The notes below the pieces were generated by a model. It was not told the DNA's origin. It did not search any database and saw nothing but the letters and a program-made list of their open reading frames with translations. The position numbers were made by a program, and so were the translations under genes. From Bradyrhizobium sp. CCGUVB4N (lineage in GTDB: Bacteria > Pseudomonadota > Alphaproteobacteria > Rhizobiales > Xanthobacteraceae), in assembly GCF_024199945.1 (NCBI RefSeq), contig NZ_JANADP010000001.1, positions 6,448,001 through 6,512,000 on the forward strand: a DNA stretch of 64,000 bases. Reading direction: 5' to 3'. Shown one piece after another: positions 1 to 9,030 of the stretch (position 1 is its first letter; each line of letters starts with the position of its first letter).

Positions 1-336
1 GAAGGCGCTGCGCTCCATCAGCGCGACCCGGCTATCGCGCAACGCGACCACGTCGTAGCGGCGCGGCTCGTTCTTGAGCACGCTGCCTTCGCCGAACCAG
101 GCGCCCGCCGTAAGCCCCGCAAGGCTGGTCTCCTTGCCGTCACGCGAGACGCCGCCCATGCGGGCAAGCCCGCTCACCATGCCGGCCCAATAATCGAATT
201 TGTCGCCGCGCATGAACACGGTCTCGCCGGTGCCGTAGGACCGCTCCGTGATCCCGGCGCGGGCCACCTCGATCTCCGCTGGCGTGAGCTCGCGCGACCA
301 GGCGGCCACGCGCTTCAGTTGATCCTCTGAAATCAT
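1..336 (-). CDS. Crp/Fnr-family cyclic-nucleotide-binding regulator, 5' part only
   Basis: The frame is open from an ATG at 336 to the left window edge, giving the first 112 residues; the C-terminal helix-turn-helix is outside the window. The visible part looks like the effector-binding jelly roll of Crp/Fnr proteins: a stretch GTGETVFMRGDKFDYW, then GAWFGEGSVLKNEPRRYDVVA, which is the usual place of the GE-S-L phosphate-binding-cassette turn. No N-terminal cysteine cluster of the Fnr type is present, so an oxygen-sensing iron-sulfur cluster is unlikely. It stands divergently to the transport operon that begins at 674, so it may regulate that operon; this is inferred from position only. Confidence 0.75.
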   Translation of the reverse strand, partial: MISEDQLKRVAAWSRELTPAEIEVARAGITERSYGTGETVFMRGDKFDYWAGMVSGLARMGGVSRDGKETSLAGLTAGAWFGEGSVLKNEPRRYDVVALRDSRVALMERSAF

Positions 337-673
337 GATCGAGAGGCCAGCCGCACCGTTTCGTCACTCCATCCTTCTGCTGCACTGCAGCACGATCGTT
401 CCGGCCTCCATCCGACGAAAGGAGTAAGCCGCTGCAGCCCTGAAAACTTTGTCGCAGAATTGTCAGGTCGGAGACATTTCAAAATAGCGCTTTCCCCTAT
501 TGAGAGCCACCTCGGGTGATGCGGCTTTTGATCCCAAACGGGGACGAAAGTGGCGCGGCTCCGGTCGGGACCATGTGTTGCATGGCCTCACCGGCACGAC
601 CGTACTAGGATTGCCCGAGAGGAACGGACGAAGAGCGCCACTGAATGCGCCATCACCGGGAGGGATTTGTTTG
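337..673. other. Intergenic region between two divergent genes
   Basis: About 337 bases separate the divergent starts of the Crp/Fnr-like gene and livG. Apart from a purine-rich ribosome-binding site (GGGAGGG, 658-664) just before livG, I see no clear sigma-70 hexamers and no symmetric TTGA-N6-TCAA Fnr/FixK box. Frames open across this stretch run straight into livG or its antisense and carry no family motif. Confidence 0.5.
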
Positions 674-1495
674 GTGGCTACCAGTCTCGAAGTGCGCGGC
701 GTGTCCTTGCGGTTCGGCGGCGTTCGCGCGCTGACCGACGTCAGCTTCGCCATCAACGAGGGCGAGCTGTTCTCGATCATCGGCCCCAACGGGGCCGGCA
801 AGACCTCGATCGTGAATTGCATTTCCGGGCGCTACAAGCCGACGGAAGGCCAGCTGTTCTACCAGGGCCGCGACATCACCGGCCTGACGCCGAATGCGCG
901 TCCCAAGCTCGGCATCGGCCGCACCTTCCAGAACCTGGCGCTGTTCCACCACATGAGCGTGCTCGACAACATCATGGTCGGCCGCCATCACCTGTTGAAG
1001 AACAATTTCCTCACGGGTTCGCTCTACTGGCTCACCGGCGCGCGCAAGGAAGAGCTCGAGCACCGCCGCAAGGTGGAAGAGATCATCGACTTTCTCGACC
1101 TCCAATCGGTGCGCAAAGCCACCGCCGGCACCCTCTCCTACGGCCTGCGCAAGCGCGTCGAGCTTGCGCGTGCCATGGCGCTGGAGCCGCGCCTCATCCT
1201 CCTCGACGAGCCGATGGCCGGCATGAACTTCGAGGAGAAGGAGGACATGGCCCGCTACATCGTCGACCTCAACGAGGAATTCGGCATGACGGTGGTGATG
1301 ATCGAGCACGACATGGGCGTGGTGATGGACATCTCCCACCGCGTCATGGTGCTGGACTTCGGCCGCAAGATCGCCGAGGGCGACCCCGCCGCCGTGCTCG
1401 CCGACCCCCACGTCAGGCGCGCCTATCTCGGCGAGGAAGACGAGACGCTGGTCGATCCGGACGATGCCCCTCCGGCGCAGGAGAGCGCGGCATGA
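674..1495 (+). CDS. livG: Branched-chain amino acid-type ABC transporter, ATP-binding subunit (LivG-like)
   Basis: This is one of two cytoplasmic ATPases of a Liv-type (HAAT family) importer. Visible motifs are Walker A GPNGAGKT near residue 37, signature LSYGLRKR near 154, Walker B LILLDEP near 176 and the switch histidine in MIEHDMGVV. The insert after the Q-loop (residues ~100-135) and the C-terminal ADPHVRRAYLGEE are typical of LivG rather than LivF. The frame is open further upstream, but the family normally begins a few residues before LEVRGVSLRFGG. A GTG at 674, or a TTG at 671, follows GGGAGGG, so one of these is the start. Its stop overlaps the start of the next gene (ATGA), which indicates translational coupling. 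The substrate cannot be read from the sequence. Confidence 0.9.
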   Translation: MATSLEVRGVSLRFGGVRALTDVSFAINEGELFSIIGPNGAGKTSIVNCISGRYKPTEGQLFYQGRDITGLTPNARPKLGIGRTFQNLALFHHMSVLDNIMVGRHHLLKNNFLTGSLYWLTGARKEELEHRRKVEEIIDFLDLQSVRKATAGTLSYGLRKRVELARAMALEPRLILLDEPMAGMNFEEKEDMARYIVDLNEEFGMTVVMIEHDMGVVMDISHRVMVLDFGRKIAEGDPAAVLADPHVRRAYLGEEDETLVDPDDAPPAQESAA

Positions 1496-3423
1496 TGGAT
1501 TACGCAGCCCGCGTCGCCCAGGCCGACACCTATCCGAAAATGCTCCGGCTCAACGCCAAGGAGCACGGCAACGAGATCGCGCTGCGCGAAAAGGATCTCG
1601 GCCTCTGGCGCCCCTTCACCTGGACCGATTACCAGACCCGCGTGCGCCACTTCGCGCTAGGCCTGGTCGAACTGGGCCTTGGCCGCGGCGATGTCATCGG
1701 CATCATCGGGGATAACCGTCCGGACTGGGTTGCGGCGGAAGTGGCGGCGCATGCGATCGGCGGATTGAGCCTCGGGCTCTATCGCGATGTGCTCGATGAA
1801 GAGGCCTTGTATCTCCTCAACTATGGCGAAGCGCAGCTCGTCTTCGCCGAGGACGAGGAGCAGGTCGACAAGCTGCTGGCGCTGGCCGAGCGCGTGCCGC
1901 GGCTCAAGCACATCATCTATTCCGACCCGCGCGGGATGCGGAAATATGACGACCCGCGCCTGATGTCGGCAGAAAAATTCGCCGAGCTCGGCCGTGCCCG
2001 GGCCGCGCGCGAGCCGGAGCTTTACGACAGGCTGGTCGATGCCACCAAGGGCGAGGATGTTGCGATCCTCTGCACCACGTCGGGCACGACGTCGCATCCG
2101 AAGCTCGCGATGCTCGCCGCCGGCCGCGTGCTCGGCCATTGCGCGACCTATCTCGCCTTCGACCCGAAGGGCCCCGACGACGAATATGTCTCGGTGCTGC
2201 CGCTGCCCTGGATCATGGAACAGGTCTATGTGCTCGGCAAAGGCCTGCTCTGCCGGATGAAGATCAACTTCGTCGAAGAGCCGGATACGATGATGAACGA
2301 TCTGCGCGAGATCGCACCGACATTCGTGCTGTTCGCGCCGCGGGTCTGGGAATCCATCGCGGCGGACGTCCGCGCCAAGGTGATGGATGCGACGCCGTTC
2401 AAGCAACGGCTGTTCGACGTCGGCATGAAGTCGGGTCTGGCCGCGCTCGAACAGGGCAAGCGCTCGGGCTTTGCCGACGCGATCCTGTTCCGCGCGCTGC
2501 GCGACCGGCTCGGTTTCACGCGGCTGCGCTCGGCCGCGACCGGCGGCGCCGCGCTCGGGCCCGACACCTTCAAGTTCTTCCAGGCCATGGGCGTGCCGCT
2601 GCGCACGCTCTACGGTCAGACCGAGCTGCTGGGAGCTTACACGCTGCATCCCGCGGGCAAGGTCGACCCAGACACGACGGGCGTGCCGATGGCGGACAGT
2701 GTCGAGATCCGCATCGACAATGCCGACGTCCATGGCGTCGGCGAGATCGTGGTGCGGCATCCCAACATGTTCCTCGGCTATTACAAGAATCCCGAGGCCA
2801 GCGTCGCCGACATCCGCGATGGCTGGATGCTGTCGGGAGATGCCGGCTATTTCAACGCGGACAGCCAGCTCGTCGTCATCGACCGCATCAAGGATCTCGC
2901 GGAGACCTCGCGCGGCGAGCGCTTCTCACCGCAATTCATCGAGAACAAGCTGAAGTTCTCGCCCTACATCGCGGAAGCCGTGGTGCTGGGCGCCGGCCGC
3001 GACGCGCTCGCCGCGATGATCTGCATCCGCTACTCCATCATCTCGAAATGGGCAGAGAAAAAACGGCTTTCCTTCACCACCTACAGCGACCTCGCCTCGC
3101 GGCCCGAAGTCTACAGGCTGCTCCAGAAGGAAGTCGAGACCGTCAACGCCACGCTGCCGCCGGCACAGCGCATCTCGCGCTTCCTGCTGCTCTACAAGGA
3201 GCTCGACGCCGACGACGGCGAGCTCACGCGCACGCGAAAGGTGCGCCGCAGCGTCATCAACGAGAAATACGAAGGCATCATCGACGCCATCTATCGCGGC
3301 GCCGCCGACATCCCCGTCGACACCGTGATCCGCTTCCAGGACGGCACCACGCAGCGCGTGCGCACGACGCTCCGCGTGGTAGATCTGGGCGAACACGGGC
3401 CCATGGCGGAGGCCGCGGAGTGA
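1492..3423 (+). CDS. AMP-binding long-chain acyl-CoA synthetase-like ligase
   Basis: 643 residues of the ANL superfamily, which activate a carboxylate with ATP to an acyl-adenylate and then transfer it to CoA. The adenylate P-loop is CTTSGTTSHPK near residue 194, with serine where most members have glycine before the x-PK. The motif YGQTE lies near 374, followed by LSGDAGYF and DRIKD, and the C-terminal domain is complete. The size and the long insert before the C-terminal domain resemble FAA1/FadD15-type ligases rather than short-chain acetate ligases. The start is the ATG of the ATGA overlap with livG; a second ATG follows at once. Its place inside a Liv operon suggests it activates the imported acid, possibly aromatic or fatty; this is inference. 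Confidence 0.88.
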   Translation: MMDYAARVAQADTYPKMLRLNAKEHGNEIALREKDLGLWRPFTWTDYQTRVRHFALGLVELGLGRGDVIGIIGDNRPDWVAAEVAAHAIGGLSLGLYRDVLDEEALYLLNYGEAQLVFAEDEEQVDKLLALAERVPRLKHIIYSDPRGMRKYDDPRLMSAEKFAELGRARAAREPELYDRLVDATKGEDVAILCTTSGTTSHPKLAMLAAGRVLGHCATYLAFDPKGPDDEYVSVLPLPWIMEQVYVLGKGLLCRMKINFVEEPDTMMNDLREIAPTFVLFAPRVWESIAADVRAKVMDATPFKQRLFDVGMKSGLAALEQGKRSGFADAILFRALRDRLGFTRLRSAATGGAALGPDTFKFFQAMGVPLRTLYGQTELLGAYTLHPAGKVDPDTTGVPMADSVEIRIDNADVHGVGEIVVRHPNMFLGYYKNPEASVADIRDGWMLSGDAGYFNADSQLVVIDRIKDLAETSRGERFSPQFIENKLKFSPYIAEAVVLGAGRDALAAMICIRYSIISKWAEKKRLSFTTYSDLASRPEVYRLLQKEVETVNATLPPAQRISRFLLLYKELDADDGELTRTRKVRRSVINEKYEGIIDAIYRGAADIPVDTVIRFQDGTTQRVRTTLRVVDLGEHGPMAEAAE

Positions 3424-3499
3424 ATTCGCTTCCGATGCAGAACCCGCAATTGATCCACCCCTTCTCGCGCCGTTGCGGAGAGGCGAAGGACAGCATCAC

Positions 3500-4393
3500 A
3501 TGAACAGCGCCTTCCTCATCCAGCTCCTGGTCAACGGCCTCGTGGTCGGCACGCTCTATGGCGTGGTCGCGATGTCGTTCGTGCTGATCTACAAGGCGAC
3601 GCAGGTCGTCAATTTCGCGCAAGGTGAACTGCTGCTGGTCGGCGCCTGGGTATGCTGGGCGCTGCTCGCCAAATACCAGGTGCCGTTCTGGATCGGCATG
3701 CCGATGACGCTGGTGTTCATGTTCGTGTTCGGCATCGCGATCCAGGTGCTGATCCTGCGGCCGATGATCGGCGAACCCATTATTTCTGTCATCATGGTGA
3801 CGATCGGCCTCTCCACCGTGCTGCAGGCGACGCTGAAATGGATGTTTGGCGTCAATCCGCAGCCGTTCCCGCGCGTGTTCGAGAGCCAGTCGGTCGGCCT
3901 GTTCGGCCTCCAGATCCAGACCGTCTATGTCATGAGCCTGGTCGTGTCGGTCGCTATGATGATCGGTATGGCCTGGTTCTTCCGCGCCTCGAAATACGGC
4001 CTTGCGATGCGCGCCACCGCGTTCAACCAGCAGGTGGCGCAGTCGCTCGGCATTTCCGTGAAAAACGTGTTCGCAATGGCCTGGGCGATTTCGGCGACAG
4101 TGTCGGCGGTCGCCGGTGTGGTGGTTGCGGTCGTAAACGGCGTGTCGTCAGGCCTTGCCGCCTACGGCATAAAAGTGTTTCCGGCGGCGATCCTGGGCGG
4201 GCTCGATTCCGTCGGTGGGGCCGTGCTCGGCGGCATCATCATCGGGGTGCTCGAGAACGTCGCGCAATATGTCGACAGCCAATACCTGCACTGGGGCAAT
4301 CTCTACGAGATCGCGCCGTTCTACGTCCTCATCATCGTGCTGATGATCAAGCCCTACGGCCTGTTCGGCACCCACGACATCGAGCGGATCTGA
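3500..4393 (+). CDS. livH: Branched-chain amino acid-type ABC transporter, permease (LivH-like)
   Basis: 297 residues with about eight hydrophobic segments. The start of the mature fold, LLVNGLVVGTLYGVVAMSFVLIYKATQVVNFAQGE, is the hallmark of LivH, including the NFAQGE loop. The ATG at 3500 is preferred over an upstream in-frame codon because the family begins at this point and AAGGA lies nine bases before it. The gene is 76 bases after the ligase gene and three bases before livM, so all are probably one transcript. The C-terminus, KPYGLFGTHDIERI, is the usual end of the family. Confidence 0.92.
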   Translation: MNSAFLIQLLVNGLVVGTLYGVVAMSFVLIYKATQVVNFAQGELLLVGAWVCWALLAKYQVPFWIGMPMTLVFMFVFGIAIQVLILRPMIGEPIISVIMVTIGLSTVLQATLKWMFGVNPQPFPRVFESQSVGLFGLQIQTVYVMSLVVSVAMMIGMAWFFRASKYGLAMRATAFNQQVAQSLGISVKNVFAMAWAISATVSAVAGVVVAVVNGVSSGLAAYGIKVFPAAILGGLDSVGGAVLGGIIIGVLENVAQYVDSQYLHWGNLYEIAPFYVLIIVLMIKPYGLFGTHDIERI

Positions 4394-4396
4394 TCC

Positions 4397-5470
4397 ATGG
4401 CCGGCCCTGCCCTCATCCCTGCTGGTGATTTCCGCACCTCCTACGCGGCCGACACCACGATTTTCCCGACCACGACCAGCCGCAACTTTGCGATTGTTGG
4501 CGTCTTGCTGCTTTGCCTCGTGCCGCAGGTCCTCGGCGGCTACTGGCTCAGCATCCTGATCCAGATCGGCATCTTCTCGATCGCGGCGCTCGGGCTGAAC
4601 ATCCTGGTCGGCTTCACCGGCCAGATCTCGATCGGGCATGCCGCCTTCTTCCTGCTCGGCGCCTTCACCTCGGCCTACATCTCCAACAACGCGCCGATCC
4701 CGGTGTTCTTCGCGATCCCGCTCGCCGGTGTCGTCACCGCGCTGGTCGGGCTGATCTTCGGCATTCCGGCGGCGCGCCTGAAAGGGCTCTACCTCGTCAT
4801 CGCGACGCTGGCCGCCCAATATATCCTGCTCGACTTCTTCTCACGTGCCGAATGGTTTTCCGGCGGCTCCGTGCCGGCGAGCGCCGAGCCGTTCTCGATT
4901 CTGGGCTACACCTTGCGCGGCGATAAGCAATATTTTTACGTCGTGCTGGCCTATGTGCTCTTCAGCTACATCCTCGTCACCAATTTGATGCGCACCCGCG
5001 ATGGCCGCGCGCTGGTGGCGATCCGCGACCATTATCTCTCCGCCGAGATCATGGGCATCAACCTCACCAAATACCGCACGCTGTCGTTCGGGCTCGCCGC
5101 CTTCTTCGCCGGCATCGCCGGCGCGCTCTACGCGCATTACCAGCTGGTGGTCTCGCAGGAAGGTTTCGGCATCGAGCGCTCGATCCTGTTCCTCGCCATG
5201 ATCATCATCGGCGGCACCGGTTCGATCATGGGCACGCTGATGGGCACGGCGTTCGTGGTGCTGTTGCCGGAGTCCATGGAGTTCATCAGCCTCTCACTGA
5301 AGGGCGGCGCGATCGACAAGGCGTTGTCGCTCAACAACAACATCACCTTCCTGCGCGAAATCGCGATCGGGGTGATCATCATCGCGTTCTTGATGTTCGA
5401 GCCGGACGGGCTCGCGCATCGCTGGCGGCAGATCAAGGCATACTGGAAACTCTACCCGTTCTCGCACTGA
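4397..5470 (+). CDS. livM: Branched-chain amino acid-type ABC transporter, permease (LivM-like)
   Basis: 357 residues and about nine membrane segments. The conserved LivM signature is present as IAALGLNILVGFTGQISIGHAAFF. The cytoplasmic coupling loop, around IRDHYLSAEIMGINLTKYRTLSF, matches the usual IRENDRAAEAMGIN position. It starts three bases after the livH stop. The N-terminus has about 30 extra polar residues before the first membrane segment, which is within the family's range. It should form the heterodimeric channel with LivH, energised by the LivG and LivF ATPases. Confidence 0.92.
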   Translation: MAGPALIPAGDFRTSYAADTTIFPTTTSRNFAIVGVLLLCLVPQVLGGYWLSILIQIGIFSIAALGLNILVGFTGQISIGHAAFFLLGAFTSAYISNNAPIPVFFAIPLAGVVTALVGLIFGIPAARLKGLYLVIATLAAQYILLDFFSRAEWFSGGSVPASAEPFSILGYTLRGDKQYFYVVLAYVLFSYILVTNLMRTRDGRALVAIRDHYLSAEIMGINLTKYRTLSFGLAAFFAGIAGALYAHYQLVVSQEGFGIERSILFLAMIIIGGTGSIMGTLMGTAFVVLLPESMEFISLSLKGGAIDKALSLNNNITFLREIAIGVIIIAFLMFEPDGLAHRWRQIKAYWKLYPFSH

Positions 5471-5515
5471 GCGCGGGCTGCTTCACTTAAACAATAAAAC
5501 CGGAGGAACCGACCC

Positions 5516-6799
5516 ATGACAATGAAGTCCCTTTTGAGCACCGCATCGCTCGCGCTTGTGATCGCGGCCTTCTCCGCGAGCGCGCAGGCGCAGATCGCGA
5601 TCGGGCATCTCGCCGACTATTCCGGCGGCACCTCCGACGTCGGCACGCCCTACGGCCAGGCCGTCGCCGACACCTTTGCCTGGGTCAACAAGAACGGCGG
5701 CGTCGGCGGCAAGCAGCTCAGCGTCGACACCAACGATTACGGCTACCAGGTGCCGCGCGCGATCGCGCTCTACAAGAAATGGTCGGCGCCGGACAGCAAG
5801 GTCGCCGCGATCATGGGCTGGGGCACGGCTGACACCGAGGCGCTGACCGGCTTCCTCGCCCAGGACAAGATCCCCGACCTCTCCGGCTCCTATGCCGCCG
5901 CCCTGACCGATCCCGAAGGTACCAGCGGCAAGGCCAAGCCCGCGCCCTACAATTTCTTCTACGGCCCGAGCTATTCGGACTCGCTGCGCGCGATGCTGAT
6001 CTGGGCCGCCGAGGACTGGAAGGCCAAGGGCAAGCCCGGCAAGCCGAAATTCGTCCACATGGGCGCCAACCATCCGTACCCGAACGCGCCGAAGGCCGCC
6101 GGCGAAGCGATGGCGCAGGAGCTCGGTTTCGAGGTGCTGCCGCCGCTGGTGTTCGCGCTCGCGCCGGGTGACTACAGCGCGCAGTGCCTGAGCCTGAAAT
6201 CCTCAGGCGCCAACTACGCCTATCTCGGCAACACCGCGGCCTCCAACATCTCGGTGATGAAGGCCTGCAAGACCGCCGGCGTCGAGATCCAGTTCCTCGG
6301 CAATGTCTGGGGCATGGACGAGAACGCCGCCAAGACCGCGGGTGACGCTGCCAACGGCGTGATCTTCCCGCTGCGCACCGCGGTGAGCTGGGGCGGTGAC
6401 GCGCCCGGCATGAAGACGGTGATGGAGATCTCCAAGATGTCCGACCCCACCGGCAAGGTCTATCGCCCGGTTCACTACGTCGCGGCGGTTTGCTCGGCGC
6501 TCTACATGAAGGAGGCGCTTGACTGGGCCACCAAGAACGGCGGCGCCACCGGCGACAACGTCGCCAAGGGCTTCTACCAGAAGAAGGATTGGGTGCCGGC
6601 CGGCATGGAAGGCGTCTGCGCGCCCTCGACCTGGACCGACAAGGACCATCGCGGCACGCTCAAGGTCGAGCTCTATCGCACCAAGATCTCGGGTGCGACC
6701 GACGGCGACCTCAACGACCTCATGGCCAAGGGCACGATCAAGCTCGAGAAGGTCAAGACCGTCGAGCTGCCGCGCAAGCCGGAACTGCTGGGCTGGTGA
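5516..6799 (+). CDS. Periplasmic substrate-binding protein of the Liv-type ABC transporter
   Basis: 427 residues of the type I periplasmic binding fold (Peripla_BP_6 family). The signal peptide MKSLLSTASLALVIAAF with an AQA-Q cleavage site covers roughly the first 26 residues; there is no lipobox cysteine. The mature start, QIAIGHLADYSGGTSDVG, corresponds to the usual ligand-proximal loop. It is longer than E. coli LivJ/LivK (about 365 residues), as is common for members from rhizobia and Rhodopseudomonas that take aromatic or other non-amino-acid ligands. CGGAGGAACC at 5501-5510 is a good ribosome-binding site. The ligand is unknown. Confidence 0.88.
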   Translation: MTMKSLLSTASLALVIAAFSASAQAQIAIGHLADYSGGTSDVGTPYGQAVADTFAWVNKNGGVGGKQLSVDTNDYGYQVPRAIALYKKWSAPDSKVAAIMGWGTADTEALTGFLAQDKIPDLSGSYAAALTDPEGTSGKAKPAPYNFFYGPSYSDSLRAMLIWAAEDWKAKGKPGKPKFVHMGANHPYPNAPKAAGEAMAQELGFEVLPPLVFALAPGDYSAQCLSLKSSGANYAYLGNTAASNISVMKACKTAGVEIQFLGNVWGMDENAAKTAGDAANGVIFPLRTAVSWGGDAPGMKTVMEISKMSDPTGKVYRPVHYVAAVCSALYMKEALDWATKNGGATGDNVAKGFYQKKDWVPAGMEGVCAPSTWTDKDHRGTLKVELYRTKISGATDGDLNDLMAKGTIKLEKVKTVELPRKPELLGW

Positions 6800-6808
6800 T
6801 GCGATCTC

Positions 6809-6922
6809 GGACGTCATGGCCGGGCAAAAGCGCGAAGCGCGTTTTCGCGCAGATGTCCCGGCCATCCACGTCTGACCTCACGCACAAAGTACGTGGATGC
6901 CCGGGACAAGCCCGGGCATGAC
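6809..6922. repeat. Compound palindromic intergenic repeat
   Basis: Three inverted repeats are packed between the binding-protein gene and livF: an imperfect AAAAGCGCG/CGCGTTTT hairpin; an 8-base pair ATCCACGT...ACGTGGAT; and a perfect TGCCCGGG-ACAAG-CCCGGGCA hairpin at 6898-6918. The tail, GACAAGCCCGGGCATGACGA, is a phrase I remember as recurring in Bradyrhizobium intergenic regions; that is memory, not a search. No uridine run follows, so it is not a classical terminator. It may stabilise the upstream mRNA end or trim read-through into livF. Confidence 0.7.
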
Positions 6923-6949
6923 GAGCGCAGCAAATTGGCGGCACCGAAC

Positions 6950-7789
6950 ATGACCGACATCCTCGAAGCATCCCGCGCCAAACCGACGGCCGTGGCCCCC
7001 GCTCCCCTCCTCGCCGTGCGCAACATCGAGGTCGTCTATGACGACGTCATCCTGGTGCTGCGCGGCCTCAGCCTCGACGTGCCCAAGGGCGCGATCGTGG
7101 CGCTGCTGGGCGCCAATGGTGCCGGCAAGTCGACGACGCTGAAGGCGATCTCGGGATTGCTCAAGACCGAGGACGGCGAGGTCACGCGCGGCGAGATCCT
7201 GTTCGAGGGCGAGCCCATCGCCGGCATCGATCCCGACAAGATCGTCCGCCGCGGCATCTTCCAGGTCATGGAGGGCCGGCGCATCGTCGCCGACATGACG
7301 TCGCTGGAAAACCTCAGGCTCGGCGCCTTCACGCGCAGGGATCGCGAGGTCGATGCCGACCTCGATATGGTCTTCAACTATTTCCCGCGCCTGAAGGAGC
7401 GCACGGGACTGGCCGGCTATCTCTCCGGCGGCGAGCAGCAGATGCTCGCGATCGGCCGCGCGCTGATGGCACGCCCGAAGATGATCTTGATGGACGAGCC
7501 GTCGATGGGCCTGTCGCCGCTTCTGGTGAAAGAGGTGTTCTCGATCATCCAGAAGATCAACCGCGACCTCGGCGTCACCATCCTGCTGGTGGAGCAGAAC
7601 GCGCGCGCCGCGCTGTCGGTGGCAAGCCACGGCTACATCATGGAGCAGGGCAAGGTCGTGCTCGACGGCACCGCCGACGAGCTGCGCGACAACGAGGACG
7701 TCAAGGAATTCTACCTCGGCGGCGCCGGCGACCAGCGCAAGAGCTTCAAGAACCTGAAGAGTTTTAAGCGGCGCAAACGGTGGCTCTGA
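6950..7789 (+). CDS. livF: Branched-chain amino acid-type ABC transporter, ATP-binding subunit (LivF-like)
   Basis: 279 residues. Visible motifs are Walker A LLGANGAGKST, signature LSGGEQQML, Walker B ILMDEPSMGL and the switch histidine region in which LLVEQNARAAL replaces His by Gln-Asn, as is normal for LivF. The ATG at 6950 is chosen because the frame further upstream runs through the palindromic repeat and encodes nothing family-like. The C-terminus carries a lysine- and arginine-rich extension (residues ~262-279) beyond the usual EFYLG end. It ends tail-to-tail with the epimerase-family gene, with three bases between the stops. Confidence 0.9.
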   Translation: MTDILEASRAKPTAVAPAPLLAVRNIEVVYDDVILVLRGLSLDVPKGAIVALLGANGAGKSTTLKAISGLLKTEDGEVTRGEILFEGEPIAGIDPDKIVRRGIFQVMEGRRIVADMTSLENLRLGAFTRRDREVDADLDMVFNYFPRLKERTGLAGYLSGGEQQMLAIGRALMARPKMILMDEPSMGLSPLLVKEVFSIIQKINRDLGVTILLVEQNARAALSVASHGYIMEQGKVVLDGTADELRDNEDVKEFYLGGAGDQRKSFKNLKSFKRRKRWL

Positions 7790-7792
7790 GCT

Positions 7793-8944
7793 CTAGCTCA
7801 GCACCTGCTCCGCTTCCGTGACCGCGCAGAGAACATGATAGAACGACGACGCAGGAATGGTGTCGACCAGCGATTTGCCGTCGCTGTCGAACTGGTCGTA
7901 CCAGCCGCCCCGCACGGGATGGCTGAGATAATGCCGTTCGAGCCGCACCAGCGACGCACGCGCTTCGTCCGCCGCACCCGCTTCGCCGGACTCGGCCTGC
8001 GCGATCCAAGCTTTCGCGATCTCGGTCTGCGGCCACAGCCGGCGCGTCGCGCGGCGGATATTGCCGGTGTCGTCGCCCTCGTCGACGAGACAGCCGGTGG
8101 CCGTGTCGCGATAGCGCAGCGCCGTCGCCAGCAGCTCTGCGCGCCGCTGTCCGGTCGGACAGCCCGTGATGCGTTCAAATCCCTTCAGCAGCCAGACCCA
8201 TTCCGCCTGGTGGCCGGCCTCGACGCTGACCGGCTCGATCTTCGACCAGTCCTCCTCGAAATATTCGCCGAGCGCGCATTTCCGCTTGTCGTAGAGATTG
8301 GCCAGGAACAGCGCGAAGAACTCGCCGGCGCGGTTCTGGAACGACAGATCGTGGGTCGCGTCGAAGCACGCGATCATCGCCTCGAACAGATGCATCTGCG
8401 GGTTTTGCCGCCGCGGCAGCGACACCGGCAGGCTCTCATGCACACCGCCATGCGGCGAGCGCAGATGGCCGTCGAGGAAGCCGAGCAGCGCGTCGATCTC
8501 GGCGCGGATCTGCGCGTCCTGGTCGAGCGCATAGACGGTTGCCAGCGCAAACAGGATGAAGGCGTGGTCATAGGCGTCGCGCCGCGCATCGAGCACCGCG
8601 CCATCCGGCGTCAGCCGGTGGACATAGCCGGGCTTTCCGTCCGGCGCCTTGGCCTTTGCGAGCAGATGCTCGAGCCCCTTCAGCGCGATGGCGCGGCCTT
8701 GCGGATACCAGCCCATCTGCGCCGCCTTGGCGTAGCACCAGATCTGGCGCGCCTGCACGAATACGCGGCGCGGCGCGGCTCTGTCCGCCGTGCCGTCGCA
8801 GTGCAGCCGATCGATGAAACCGCCCGTTTCATGGTCCCAGCCAACGGTCGACCACAGCGGGATCGCGTCCTCGATCATCCGGCGCTTCAGGCGCGCGACG
8901 ACGTCGGCCGCCTCTTCCGCCGGAATGATGCTCTCGTCCGCCAT
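7793..8944 (-). CDS. N-acylglucosamine 2-epimerase (AGE)-family protein
   Basis: 383 residues of the (alpha/alpha)6-barrel AGE family, which covers N-acylglucosamine 2-epimerase, mannose/cellobiose epimerases and sulfoquinovose/mannose isomerases. Family landmarks seen are PLWSTVGWDHETGGF near the N-terminus, the DHAFILFALA helix with its catalytic-type histidine, HLFEAMIA, and EAGHQAEWVWLLKGF. The ATG at 8944 follows GGAGGGG and gives the typical length; an upstream in-frame start would add 20 arginine-rich residues with no homology. The exact sugar cannot be told. It diverges from the PaaK-like gene. Confidence 0.82.
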   Translation of the reverse strand: MADESIIPAEEAADVVARLKRRMIEDAIPLWSTVGWDHETGGFIDRLHCDGTADRAAPRRVFVQARQIWCYAKAAQMGWYPQGRAIALKGLEHLLAKAKAPDGKPGYVHRLTPDGAVLDARRDAYDHAFILFALATVYALDQDAQIRAEIDALLGFLDGHLRSPHGGVHESLPVSLPRRQNPQMHLFEAMIACFDATHDLSFQNRAGEFFALFLANLYDKRKCALGEYFEEDWSKIEPVSVEAGHQAEWVWLLKGFERITGCPTGQRRAELLATALRYRDTATGCLVDEGDDTGNIRRATRRLWPQTEIAKAWIAQAESGEAGAADEARASLVRLERHYLSHPVRGGWYDQFDSDGKSLVDTIPASSFYHVLCAVTEAEQVLS

Positions 8945-9030
8945 TGCGTCCCCTCCACGCCCCGCCAATGGCCGTCTGATACCCATGCGAGCGGCGGCGT
9001 GCAACCGATGCCAACCCGGAAAGACCTACC

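Noticed and set aside
337..670. A Fnr/FixK-type operator upstream of livG
   Set aside because: Only partial half-sites were found, none with the expected symmetric TTGA-N6-TCAA layout.
550..1491. A reading frame that appears to fuse an extra 314 residues to the acyl-CoA ligase
   Set aside because: It is the shifted frame of livG, arginine- and histidine-rich and without family motifs; the ligase begins at the ATGA overlap at 1492.
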